Program-made: the position numbers and the translations under genes
The notes under the pieces: generated by a model
The model's database searches: none
What the model saw: only the letters and a program-made list of their open reading frames with translations
Told to the model about the DNA's origin: nothing
Source of the DNA: Terriglobia bacterium
Lineage (GTDB): Bacteria; Acidobacteriota; UBA6911
Direction: 5' to 3'
Assembly (NCBI GenBank): GCA_020072565.1
Contig: JAIQGI010000003.1
Span: 62,001 to 126,000, forward strand
DNA: 64,000 nt
Shown: piece by piece, positions 20,404-29,208 of the stretch
How the letters are laid out: the number at the start of each line of letters is the position of its first letter
Numbering within the stretch: position 1 is the stretch's first letter

Positions 20404-20439
20404 TGCTGCAAAGGAAGGATTATATCGGAAGCGCGAGCC

Positions 20440-20593
20440 GGACGTGGATTAACGCGGATCAGATACGCGTGCAGAGCTTTGGCCGTCGGGACGGCCAAAG
20501 CTCCGCCAGCGTTCATCCGCGTCCTGAAAGTCATTGCCGCCGCGCCTTCGGCGCTTCTTCTCCCTGCATTCTCTATCCCGGCCTCACGGCCGG
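20440..20593. repeat. inverted GCGGAT-type element with nested hairpins
   Basis: Outer arms: 20440–20457 (GGACGTGGATTAACGCGG) and 20506–20524, an imperfect reverse complement (GGACGCGGATGAACGCTGG when flipped). Inside is a perfect 13-bp stem, 20475–20487 with 20490–20502, leaving a two-base gap, so nearly a full palindrome. Two more hairpins follow: GCGCC-TTC-GGCGC near 20540–20553 and CCCGGCC-TCAC-GGCCGGG at 20577–20593. There is no T-run, so it is not a simple rho-independent terminator. It fills most of the 348-base gap after the VWA gene; the rest (20594–20751) shows nothing. Confidence 0.7.
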
Positions 20594-20751
20594 GTCCATT
20601 CAGTGCCGGACCTGAGCGACAACAATTTCGCACCGGTGGGCAAAAAGAGTCGCTTCCCTGTTCTTATGGGTGCCTCACGGAATTCAGACAACATACGAAT
20701 GCCCAGCATGCGGCAGAATTTATTAATGAATTCATATGTATGTCGACATGA

Positions 20752-21508
20752 CGAGGCATCAAGACACAATCAAATGCACGGTGCCAGAGCATCCATGTCC
20801 ACATACCAGGTGACTACAAGCTCAAGTTTCTGGTGCGCGACAACGGCAACGGGAAGTTGGGAAGTTTCGAGGAACCGATCAGCGTTCCGTCAGTCGATCT
20901 GAAAACGCTCGACACCAGCTCCATCATTCTGGGCAATCGATTGGCGGATGCCACGGGGGGCGGCTCGGCGGCGGACGGGATCACGCACCAGGGTGCGATG
21001 CGCAGATTTCAGGATCTGGGATTCGGCTACAATCCGCTGGTAGTGGGCGATAAAAGGATCGTGCCCAGTATCGGCAACGTTTTTCTCAACGGTCAGACCG
21101 TATATGTCTATTTTCAGGTCTATGGCGCGGCGGCCGCCCAGGAGAGCCAAAAGCCCTCGATCGCGACATACCTGATGCTCATGAGAGCCAACACCAAGAT
21201 CCTCGAGTCCACGCCCGAAATTGTCCGGGACTGGACCAAACAGAGCGGAGGTCCCGGATTTGGAGGCAGGGGCGGCCCCGGAGGATTTGGAGGTATGCGG
21301 GGCCACGGGGCCGGGTGGCATGAGAGGGCCTGGGGGGCCAGGAGGCTTCGGCGGAACGCAGACTGAAGACCGGAAAGGAGAGGCAACCGTAGCAATCGCC
21401 CTGCCTCTGAAGAGTCTCAAGAAAGGTACATACACCTTGCAGATCCACGTGTGGGACACAATCGCCGATATGCACATATACCGCCGCGTCCCCATCGTCA
21501 TCCAATAA
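20752..21508 (+). pseudogene. decayed C-terminal part of a VWFA-related type protein, frameshifted
   Basis: A frame open from 20752 reads HIPGDYKLKFLVRDN, then GNRLADATGGG, ending in a Gly-rich stretch GGPGGFGGMRGHGAG. It then breaks and stops at 21366. The same sequence style continues one frame over, GMRGPGGPGGFGGTQ, TYTLQIHVWDTIADM, YRRVPIVIQ, to the TAA at 21508. Removing a single T near 21314 joins the two. The beta-rich ending resembles the C-terminal half of long VWFA-related proteins. No start codon with a ribosome-binding site and no N-terminal half exist upstream, so even without the frameshift the gene is incomplete. Confidence 0.7.
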
Positions 21509-21757
21509 ACGCGCTGCCGAAACTGGTCTCGGGGCCGGAAAGCACAACTTGAAGATTTACCCTTTGGCGTCAAGGCTTACTTTTCACGGTAGAAATGTCA
21601 AAAAAGCAAATCTTCGAGGCCCGACACCGGAGGGCGGGAGTTGGCCTCGGCAGAACGACCTGTGATTCGGCCTGGCCTATCAGGCCGCATCGCCGTCAGC
21701 CCCCGTCTGTCCGTCAAGTGGAGCACAGAAGAGGGGCCGTTCCGATCGCTGCTCTGA

Positions 21758-21763
21758 TACAAT
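21758..21763 (+). promoter_or_regulatory. possible -10 element close to the radical SAM gene start
   Basis: TACAAT (in CTGATACAATTT) lies only ten bases before the ATG at 21773, which has no ribosome-binding site. If used, the transcript would be leaderless or nearly so. No good -35 is seen. Confidence 0.3.
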
Positions 21764-21772
21764 TTCCCCGCT

Positions 21773-22816
21773 ATGCCGAAATTTGATCACGGCCGCGGCG
21801 CGGCGTATAACCCTCCTAACCGCTTCCACAAGTTCCACATCGAACCGCTCGAAGGGGAGGATGAGCAACCACCGGTGCCGACCGAGTTTTATGTGGATTC
21901 GGCGCGGTCGATCCTCGCTGAAAACGACAGCCCGGATGTTCCCTTCACCTACAGCATCAACCCATACCGCGGCTGCGAGCACGGCTGCATTTATTGCTAC
22001 GCGCGACAGACCCACGAGTACCTCGGCTTTTCCGCCGGCGTGGATTTTGAATCGAAGATTTTGGTCAAGCCCAATGCCCCGGAGCTGCTGGAACAAGCCT
22101 TCCGCCGAAAGTCGTGGCGGCCGCAACCGGTCTGCCTATCGGGCAACACCGACTGTTACCAGCCTGTGGAACGCCGTCTCGAGCTCACCCGCAGGTGCCT
22201 GCGAGTTTTCCTCAAATACCGCAATCCGGTCACGATGATCACCAAGAGCCATTTGATCACGCGAGACCTCGATATCCTGAAGGAACTGGCACGGCTCAAC
22301 CTGGTATCCTGCCATTTCTCAATTACCACGCTCGATCCGCGCCTGGCACGCATCATGGAACCGCGGGCGGCCACTCCAAGCCGGCGGATGGAAGCGCTGC
22401 GACTGCTCGCCGAGGCCGGCGTGGCAACCGGGGTCAGCGTGTCGCCCGTGATACCGGGACTTACGGATGAGGAGATTCCAGCGATCCTGAGGGATGCCGC
22501 CGCCAACGGAGCCAAGTCCGCGGTATACATTGTGGTCCGGCTGCCGCTGGCAGTTGAAGAACTGTTTGTCGAATGGCTTGCGCGGCACATGCCTGCCCGT
22601 TCTGCCAAGATCCTCAACCGGCTCAAGGAGATTCGTGGCGGCAAGCTCAGCACCAGCGACTTCGACACCCGCAAGCAGGGAGAAGGCAAATTCGCCGAGA
22701 GCCTTCGCGCGCTCTTCGAAATGTCCTGCCGGAAATTTGGTCTAAGCCAGGCCGGCCTCGCACTCGCCACCCACCACTTCACCCGCGACGCCGGCTCCCA
22801 GCGTCCCCTCTTCTGA
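21773..22816 (+). CDS. PA0069/SplB-like radical SAM protein
   Basis: 347 residues. YSINPYRGCEHGCIYCYA carries the C-x3-C-x2-C cluster motif (about residues 68–75), followed by ARQTHEYLGFSAGVDFESKI, VCLSGNTDCYQPVE, RNPVTMITKSHLITRD, and FSITTLDPRLARIMEP. This matches the PA0069/Rv2578c family of radical SAM proteins, distantly related to spore photoproduct lyase. The reaction is unknown; repair or modification of nucleic acid is a common guess. It stands alone, with no partner gene beside it. Confidence 0.92.
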   Translation: MPKFDHGRGAAYNPPNRFHKFHIEPLEGEDEQPPVPTEFYVDSARSILAENDSPDVPFTYSINPYRGCEHGCIYCYARQTHEYLGFSAGVDFESKILVKPNAPELLEQAFRRKSWRPQPVCLSGNTDCYQPVERRLELTRRCLRVFLKYRNPVTMITKSHLITRDLDILKELARLNLVSCHFSITTLDPRLARIMEPRAATPSRRMEALRLLAEAGVATGVSVSPVIPGLTDEEIPAILRDAAANGAKSAVYIVVRLPLAVEELFVEWLARHMPARSAKILNRLKEIRGGKLSTSDFDTRKQGEGKFAESLRALFEMSCRKFGLSQAGLALATHHFTRDAGSQRPLF

Positions 22817-22984
22817 GCGGGGTCGGACCGAGGCAGAGTCTGCACGGGCAACAGATACGAAAATAACGAGCTCCTGCAAAGCCCTCAATCTTCATACTGT
22901 GCCTCTATCTGTGGTTCAATTCGGAGCGTCGCATGAAGGGAGAGCAGGGATGGCCCCCGAGGGGACACAGTCCGCATGCTTCCT

Positions 22985-24667
22985 TCAGTTGTAGGCCGTA
23001 AGCGCTTGGGCGATCTGAAGCAGGGCCTTGATCCTGACGTACTCATCTTCAATCGCATGGACGCGACTGAGTGCGGCGCCGAAATCATCCAGGGCATTCT
23101 GAGCGATCAGAAATAGTTCGAAATCATCGGACGGGTGCAGCCCACCGGCGCCGGATGAGGTTGGAGCTGCTGCCTGTTCCTTGTTCTTCTCTTCCTCGCG
23201 CAACTCGGTCACCAGTATGAACCCCTCCCTGAGCAGGGTGGGGTCAACTTCACCCTCGATCTGACGCAGAGCCGATATCAGGCTCCTCAGGGAAGAGGAT
23301 CGCTGCTGGAGAGATTCGAATGCAGGAAGCAGGCCATGCGCGACATCGAGGGCGATTGAACTGAGGTCGGGGTCCGTGTAATTCGCAACCTGTGCCAGCG
23401 AGATAAGGACAGGAAAATGCTCTTTCTTTTGGCAGGTATCCGCCAGCTTGCGCCGGACTGCCACCGGATTGAGCTCCGCCTTGCCGCGCAGGGATCGCAG
23501 CAGCTCGGAGGGATTGAGCGGTTTCTCGGGCGCGGCGCTGTTTTGGAGGTTGTTGGGGGCAGCCCCGGGCAGAGTAGCCGCCATCACCGGAGGAGGGTTG
23601 TTTGCTGGATAGGACTTCGGTGCGGGCGCGCTGGAGAGAGGGGAAGGGCTAAGGATATTGTCGATCCCTCCAAGCTGATCCAGCTTGGCTCTCAATCCGG
23701 GATCAGAGCTTAATATCTTCGCCGCCAGTTCCGGTCTCCCGTAAAGGGCGCGGACCATGTTCAGTGTGGCTGCCTCGGCAGGATTCAGCGAGACCCTGTC
23801 CTCTCCCAGCACATAGATCACGCCGGGATTTACGCTGTTGTCCTGGCGAGAAAGCAGACTTTTATAGGCTTCAAGAGCATCCGGGCACCTCTCGGGGTAG
23901 AAGCTGACCATGCCCCGCAAAAAGGCCTCGTACTCGTTGTTCTTGCTCGGGTCGGGAGGGCGGTTGCCGAGGTCCGCTATCGCCTGATCCAGCACTGCAC
24001 GGGCCTTCTCCTTTTGATTCGCAGCTGCCAGTGCCGCTGCCACGCTGAGCCGGGGTGCGAAGGGGAGCGTGGCGGATACCTGGGGCTGCACATACGGCGT
24101 GTAGGCCCCATCCGCCAGGGAGCCGGACCCCTGGCTCAAAAGCCGGGCGTTGAGTTCACTCTGAAACTGAATCAGAGCCTGTTCACCGGCCTGTCCCAGC
24201 TTTGCCGAAGGCGCGGGCCAGAGGTCGGCGATCTGACGGGCTCGCTCCATATCGAGGTCAAAGAGCATATACAACAGCTGCTGTCCCTGAGTCGTGCATT
24301 GGCGGTAGAACGCCAGATCCTCGGCCATCTGGGCACGTTTGCTTACCTGTTCGATCATGGAGGCAATGACCGGCAGCGCTTCCTTCCGGTTCGCCTGAAT
24401 CCACTGCCGGGCAATCGGGACGTAATCGTTCGCCATCGGCGGATCCTGGCGCAGTGCCAGCTCCGTCGCTTCCTTCAGCGCGGTGCGCAGGTTCGTCAGC
24501 CGCTCAATGTTGACGCCCAGCCTCCGTGCGGTGCGCTTGAGATCCTTCTGCCTGGCATAGTCCACCTTGATAGTGGGCGGCTGGACATTGGTTTCCTGAC
24601 CGTAGCAGGAGGCCAGCAGCGCACCCAGGCACGTCAACCAAAGAAAGATTCGACGGCAAGTATTCAT
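22985..24667 (-). CDS. secreted helical protein of unknown function
   Basis: 560 residues. The ATG at 24667 with GAGGG six bases upstream starts a signal peptide (IFLWLTCLGALLASCYG; the Cys could make it a lipoprotein, though the lipobox is poor). The mature part is mostly alpha-helical and reads like TPR/HEAT-type repeats (PLANDYVPIAR-like helices, LPFAPRLSVAAALAAANQKEKARAVLDQA). A Pro/Ala-rich linker at about residues 335–375 divides it in two. There are no catalytic motifs, and I recognise no named family. Convergent with the radical SAM gene and divergent from the next gene. Possibly a scaffold in the envelope, by analogy only. Confidence 0.75.
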   Translation of the reverse strand: MNTCRRIFLWLTCLGALLASCYGQETNVQPPTIKVDYARQKDLKRTARRLGVNIERLTNLRTALKEATELALRQDPPMANDYVPIARQWIQANRKEALPVIASMIEQVSKRAQMAEDLAFYRQCTTQGQQLLYMLFDLDMERARQIADLWPAPSAKLGQAGEQALIQFQSELNARLLSQGSGSLADGAYTPYVQPQVSATLPFAPRLSVAAALAAANQKEKARAVLDQAIADLGNRPPDPSKNNEYEAFLRGMVSFYPERCPDALEAYKSLLSRQDNSVNPGVIYVLGEDRVSLNPAEAATLNMVRALYGRPELAAKILSSDPGLRAKLDQLGGIDNILSPSPLSSAPAPKSYPANNPPPVMAATLPGAAPNNLQNSAAPEKPLNPSELLRSLRGKAELNPVAVRRKLADTCQKKEHFPVLISLAQVANYTDPDLSSIALDVAHGLLPAFESLQQRSSSLRSLISALRQIEGEVDPTLLREGFILVTELREEEKNKEQAAAPTSSGAGGLHPSDDFELFLIAQNALDDFGAALSRVHAIEDEYVRIKALLQIAQALTAYN

Positions 24668-24882
24668 GAGGGCCCTCATTTATGTGATCTTGCTTATTGG
24701 ACGCCGTCAGGACCGAAAGGTTCAAATCAATTATCGTGCGTAATTGCTCAGACTTGCGGGCCAGGTCCTGTCGGAGCCGGTGTGTACTCAACTACGGATC
24801 CTGGGGGAAACTGTTTCTTTAGTAAACGACAAACTTAAACACACGGCTCAGCACGAAGTTGCTCATTCTTATCAGTTCAAAT

Positions 24883-24939
24883 GTTCGTGCGCGCAGGTGA
24901 GCAAAACCTGCACAAACCATGTGCAGAAACGGCACGAAC
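24883..24939. other. nested, mutually exclusive stem-loops
   Basis: An outer perfect 8-bp stem GTTCGTGC (24883–24890) with GCACGAAC (24932–24939) encloses two stems that cannot form together: GCAGGT (24893–24898) with ACCTGC (24906–24911), and CTGCACA (24908–24914) with TGTGCAG (24920–24926). They share 24908–24911. It lies in the 438-base gap between the divergent genes at 24667 and 25106. A TATAAT at about 25024 lies between it and the downstream gene, so it may be a small RNA, an operator region or an upstream leader. Nothing else is apparent in the gap. Confidence 0.45.
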
Positions 24940-25105
24940 GGGCGAATCCCGCCATTGAAACCACTGGATTTGCAGAGGCCTATTCCTGGCTTGCGGATTG
25001 CCTGCCATGTTAGGATAGGCGTGTATAATCATTGGCATTCCAAGTATATTGCCGTTGCCGGAAAAATTCCGATCCGAGGATATTCTGAGATCGAGGGGCA
25101 ATCTG

Positions 25106-25801
25106 ATGCGCTCACCATCTGCATCTTTCTTTGTTGCCTGCGTCCTGATGACGGCTGCCGCCTACCCGTCCGGAGAACAGGCGGTACCGAAGTGGTCGTT
25201 ATCCAAGGCCGTTGAAATCCTCAATTCATCGGCCTGGGCCCGTCACGAGACCTTTACCAAGGTTATCGGCGGCGTGGGCAGCGGCGTCTCCGGCGAGAAG
25301 GAGATCTTCAATACCTTTTATGTCCGGTTTCTTTCAGCCAGGCCGATCCGCGAGGCCTTTGCGCGCATTCAGCAAATCCAGTACGGCTACGACCGGCTCG
25401 GATCAGAAGAAAAGCAGCGTTTCGACGCTGCGATCCAACCCGGGCTGAGGCTCGACGTGGAGCGCTGGATCGTCGTCGCGGTCGGCTTCCGCTCCAACGA
25501 CCCGAACGAGGAGAGCACCGTCCGGAGGTTTTTTCAGAAGGAAACGGCCGAGACGCTGAAAAACAAGGCTTTCCTTTCCTCGGACCAGTTTCCTCAGGTG
25601 GCGCTGGCAGCGTATTTCCCGCCGCGCGAGGAGGGGGTCGGCGCCAAATTCATCTTTCCGCGGGCGATCAATGGTGTGCCGATTGTATCCAAAGGGCAGA
25701 AGGTCGTATTCGAACTGCTGGAGGTTCCTGGTGCGAATCCGAGCCTGCGGGCTTCGTTTTCGACAAAAGAAATGATCGTTAACGGCGAGTTGCTCTTCTA
25801 G
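25106..25801 (+). CDS. secreted protein of unknown function (GWxTD-like acidobacterial type)
   Basis: 231 residues. The ATG at 25106 has GAGGGG seven bases upstream and starts a signal peptide (FFVACVLMTAAAYPSG). The mature protein begins WSLSKAVEILNSSAWARHETF, a pattern I know from acidobacterial hypothetical proteins, then VRFLSARPIREAFARIQQI and a C-terminal beta part ending FSTKEMIVNGELLF. No enzyme motif. It precedes the TonB-type barrel gene by 23 bases on the same strand, so the two are probably one transcript and this may be a periplasmic partner. Confidence 0.75.
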   Translation: MRSPSASFFVACVLMTAAAYPSGEQAVPKWSLSKAVEILNSSAWARHETFTKVIGGVGSGVSGEKEIFNTFYVRFLSARPIREAFARIQQIQYGYDRLGSEEKQRFDAAIQPGLRLDVERWIVVAVGFRSNDPNEESTVRRFFQKETAETLKNKAFLSSDQFPQVALAAYFPPREEGVGAKFIFPRAINGVPIVSKGQKVVFELLEVPGANPSLRASFSTKEMIVNGELLF

Positions 25802-25824
25802 CGCGGGCCGGTTCCAGAGAGACT

Positions 25825-28530
25825 ATGACCATGCGGACATTTTCCAGAGAGCTATGGGTCGCGGTTTTGTGCCTGGCGGTTGCAGGGGGGGCAACCTTGG
25901 CGGGTCAGGAGAATTTAAGAAAGCCGGCGCAGGCGCCGGAGACGCCCAAGCAGAACACCTCGAATCTGCCGGATCCATCCCTGATCAAAATCGACGAATT
26001 TCGGATTCAGATCAGTGAAGAAACCGCCGGTTTACGGCGCACGGGGTCAATCTCGATTACTGAGGTTGTGAATCCCTTCAAAGTGCGCAAGCGCGGGCGA
26101 GTGTACGGGTCTGTTTACGAGTTTCACCGCAACGACAATTTTGATGCCCGCAATTTCTTCGATCCGGTCGGGCAGAAACTGCCCGAATTCAAGAGAAACC
26201 AATTCGGCGGCAGCTTTGGCACCTTGTTGTCGGATCGATTGACCCTTTTCGGCACGTTCGATGGGTTGCGCATCAACCGCGGTTCCACGATCCTTGCGCA
26301 CGTTCCAACTCGGGAAATGAAAAAGGGCGACTTCAGCGCCCTCTCTAAACAGCTGGTTGATCCTTTTACCGGATTGTCTTATACCAATAATCAACTGCCG
26401 TCGATTCACCCGGTGGCGGCCAAGATGCTGTCGGTAATTCCGGATCCCAATCGGAGCGATCCATTCAGAAACTTCGTGAACAACCTGCCGGAAGTTCAAA
26501 ACACCGACACTTATACTGCGAGAGTCGACTACGAGTTCAGCAAGAATTCAAAGCTGTTCGGCAACTACAGCCTGGGCAACAGCAACCAGGTCGAAGTCAA
26601 CTCGCTTCCGATTTTCGGCGCCACTTCAAAAGAACGGAGCCAGAGCGTCTCGATCGAGTATACCCACAGTTTGAATGAGAACATGGTGGCCACTCTGGGG
26701 CTCAACTTCTCCCGTGATGCGGAGCAGCAGCTATCCGCCCAGGCCGGACAGAGGGGCCTCCTGGCCTCTCTGGGCATCGCAGGATTGCAAACTCTGGATC
26801 CGCTTGATGAGGGATATCCGAGCATCAATATTTCGGGCTATGTCGATTTGGGCGGAGACAGTGACTGGCCCAACACAACGTTTCGAAACAGCTACGAACT
26901 GAGCCTTGGCTTTGCTTACGTTCGTGGGCGCCACAACATGGAGTTTGGCGCCGAGATTGGCGGCGACCAGATCAACAACGCCCACACCGGCGGCCTGCGG
27001 CGGGGCGCCTTTGAGTTCACGGGTGATTATTCCGGCGATGCCTTTGCGGATTTTTTGCTGGGTTTGCCCAATGTAGCCGAGCGTGGTGTCGGCACCGACC
27101 GGGCCGACTTGAGGCGCAAGAACTGGAGGTTTTTCGCCCGCGATGATTGGAAGATCAATTCCAAGTTGAGCCTCTCCGGATCCATCGCATACAACTATTT
27201 CCCCTTCTTTCGATCTCTGCACGACAATGTCGCCACCTTTGCGCCGCTGCTTTTCGAGCCTCCTCTCCACGGCGCGATTGTCGTGACTGGCAGTCAGAAA
27301 GCGGCCGAGCTCGGTCTCGCGGGGCTCCCGAGCGGCCAGGCGGTCTATCCGGATCGGAAAGACTGGGAGCCGAGCTTCGCTGTTGCATTCAATCCATTGG
27401 GCAACAACCGCCTGGTGATCCGAAGCTTCTACCAGATTGACTATGATCCGCTCGGGGACGACGAGGCGCTCGAATTCATCGGGCGCAATTACCCGTTCTT
27501 TTACACCGAGCGCGCCGAGTCGCCCGAAAATAGCCCGGGGTTGAACCTCAGCAATCCCTTTCAGGCAACGGTTCCAACCGAGCTCAATATCCTCGGGATT
27601 GAGCCGCGGCTTCGCACCAGCTACAACCAGGAGTGGGGGCTGTCGATCCAGAACGAGTTCCTGCGCAACTGGAATGTCGAGATTTCCTATCGCGGAGTCA
27701 AATCCACGCGCGCCGAACGAAACCTTCTCGGCAACGTGCCGCTGCCCGGGCCGGGTCCGCTGCAGGATCGCCGGCCGAATCCGAACTACGGTCGCTTCAC
27801 CATCCTCACCGGGAGCGGTTCATCGTCGCTCAATTCACTGCTCTTGAATCTCGAGAAGCGTGTTTCCAGAGGTTTTTCCCTGCAGGCGAACTACGCCTGG
27901 AGCCGGATTTTCAGCGATGAAAACTGGCACGATCCCTCCAATCCGCGCAATCTGCGCGCAGAGCGAGCAGCGAGCGGCGAGGAACCGGAGCAGAACCTCT
28001 CTTTAAACTATATCCTGGATCTGCCCTTTGGCCGGGAGCAGGCATTTCCATTGGTTTGGATGGGCAAGTTGCGGCCGCTGTTTGAAGGGTGGCGGCTTTC
28101 GGGTATCACAACCTTCGCAACCGGGTATCGCTTCAATCCCACTCTTCCCGGAGATCCCAACAATGACGGCGTTTGGGGCGATCGGCCGGACCGGATCGGT
28201 TCCGGGGTTCTGGATTCATCACAACGTTCGATCGACCGCTGGTTTGACACCGGCGCCTTCGCGGCACCCACCCGACAATTTGGATTTGGCAATTCCGGCC
28301 GGAACATTCTGCCGACTCCGGGGTACCGCAACTGGGACATCAGCCTGATCAAGAGGACGCGGATCGGCGAGGGCGGAAACATGCTCGAATTCCGCGTGGA
28401 ATTATTCAATGCTTTCAACAACACGAATTTCGAGGAGCCCGAATCTACCTTTGGAACCTCCGTGTTCGGAATGATCTTTGGCGCCAAGTTTCCGCGGATA
28501 ATTGAGATCGCGCTCAAGTATTCTTTCTGA
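25825..28530 (+). CDS. Oar-like TonB-dependent outer-membrane barrel lacking a normal plug
   Basis: 901 residues with a signal peptide (LWVAVLCLAVAGGATLAGQ). From about residue 90 it follows acidobacterial Oar-like TonB receptors: GRVYGSVYEFHRNDNFDARNFFD, FKRNQFGGSFGTL, MKKGDFSAL, YTARVDYEFSKNSKLFG, LEKRVSRGFSLQANYAWSR and the closing barrel block FRVELFNAFNNTNFEEP ending in KYSF. Usual relatives are about 1000–1200 residues, with a carboxypeptidase-regulatory domain and a full plug first. Here only about 90 residues precede the barrel, so most of the plug is missing. It may be a degenerate transporter or a non-transport porin or adhesin. Follows the unknown secreted gene closely. Confidence 0.85.
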   Translation: MTMRTFSRELWVAVLCLAVAGGATLAGQENLRKPAQAPETPKQNTSNLPDPSLIKIDEFRIQISEETAGLRRTGSISITEVVNPFKVRKRGRVYGSVYEFHRNDNFDARNFFDPVGQKLPEFKRNQFGGSFGTLLSDRLTLFGTFDGLRINRGSTILAHVPTREMKKGDFSALSKQLVDPFTGLSYTNNQLPSIHPVAAKMLSVIPDPNRSDPFRNFVNNLPEVQNTDTYTARVDYEFSKNSKLFGNYSLGNSNQVEVNSLPIFGATSKERSQSVSIEYTHSLNENMVATLGLNFSRDAEQQLSAQAGQRGLLASLGIAGLQTLDPLDEGYPSINISGYVDLGGDSDWPNTTFRNSYELSLGFAYVRGRHNMEFGAEIGGDQINNAHTGGLRRGAFEFTGDYSGDAFADFLLGLPNVAERGVGTDRADLRRKNWRFFARDDWKINSKLSLSGSIAYNYFPFFRSLHDNVATFAPLLFEPPLHGAIVVTGSQKAAELGLAGLPSGQAVYPDRKDWEPSFAVAFNPLGNNRLVIRSFYQIDYDPLGDDEALEFIGRNYPFFYTERAESPENSPGLNLSNPFQATVPTELNILGIEPRLRTSYNQEWGLSIQNEFLRNWNVEISYRGVKSTRAERNLLGNVPLPGPGPLQDRRPNPNYGRFTILTGSGSSSLNSLLLNLEKRVSRGFSLQANYAWSRIFSDENWHDPSNPRNLRAERAASGEEPEQNLSLNYILDLPFGREQAFPLVWMGKLRPLFEGWRLSGITTFATGYRFNPTLPGDPNNDGVWGDRPDRIGSGVLDSSQRSIDRWFDTGAFAAPTRQFGFGNSGRNILPTPGYRNWDISLIKRTRIGEGGNMLEFRVELFNAFNNTNFEEPESTFGTSVFGMIFGAKFPRIIEIALKYSF

Positions 28531-28537
28531 CCACGGA

Positions 28538-28570
28538 GCCGGAGCGCGGGATCCCGCAACGCGTTCCGGC
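28538..28570 (+). terminator. possible hairpin after the barrel gene
   Basis: GCCGGA (28538–28543) pairs with TCCGGC (28565–28570) around the perfect palindrome GCGGGATCCCGC (28546–28557), eight bases past the stop codon. There is no T-run, so any termination would be weak or factor-dependent. The rest of the gap to 28802 shows nothing. Confidence 0.35.
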
Positions 28571-28802
28571 GCAACATGGTGAAATTCCGAGGCGGGTGCG
28601 ATAAAAACCAACATGACCTGCCGGGCGGCGCCGCTGATGTCCATGCGCCACGCAACTTCGCCGCTCACGGCCCACCTCCCGGCTCGATCGACCGGTTGCC
28701 GAACCGTCGGTCGCAGCGCTCTGCATGATATTGGCCTGGAAATCGGCTGCAGTGGCTGGCAGCGTTCTCTCCCCGATGAAGATCACGCCTTGTCAATTCT
28801 CC

Positions 28803-28846
28803 TTGACAGATTGGCTCTGCCTGCGTTGTAATATCGCTATCCGATA
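28803..28846 (+). promoter_or_regulatory. promoter and dyad upstream of PadR–ADOP pair 2
   Basis: TTGACA (28803–28808), an 18-base spacer, TGTAAT (28827–28832), then the dyad TATCG-CTATC-CGATA (28832–28846) at the expected transcription start. As at 13795, a near-consensus promoter has a short inverted repeat in the position of a repressor site. PadR autoregulation is inferred. Confidence 0.6.
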
Positions 28847-28856
28847 GGAGATGCCT

Positions 28857-29189
28857 GTGGCGGAGCAAAAAACCGACCTCTTGCGTGGAACTCTCGACCT
28901 TCTCATCCTGAAAGCGATTTCCCTGGAGCCGCTGCATGGAGTCGGCATTTCGCAACGGATCACACAGATAACGAAGGGAGCCTTCCGGGTGAGTTTCGGC
29001 TCGCTGTTTCCCTCGCTCCATCGCATGGAAGAAAAGGGCTGGGTGGAGGCGGAGTGGCGGGCTTCGGAAAACAACCGGCGCGCCAGGTACTATATGCTCA
29101 CAAAATCAGGCCGCGAACGACTCAAGATCGAACAGAGGGACTGGCAGCGCGTGGTAAAGGCCATGACGACGGCCATCGAATCGGCTTGA
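28857..29189 (+). CDS. PadR-family transcriptional regulator
   Basis: 110 residues: DLLRGTLDLLILKAISLEPLHG, GSLFPSLHRMEEKGWV, ENNRRARYYMLTKSGR. It closely parallels the regulator at 13904 but is shorter. The frame has an ATG at 28851, but GGAG touches it directly; the GTG at 28857 sits six bases after GGAG and is the better start. It is followed at 20 bases by the second ADOP gene. Confidence 0.93.
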   Translation: MAEQKTDLLRGTLDLLILKAISLEPLHGVGISQRITQITKGAFRVSFGSLFPSLHRMEEKGWVEAEWRASENNRRARYYMLTKSGRERLKIEQRDWQRVVKAMTTAIESA

Positions 29190-29208
29190 AAGGCAATCCG
29201 GAGGATGC

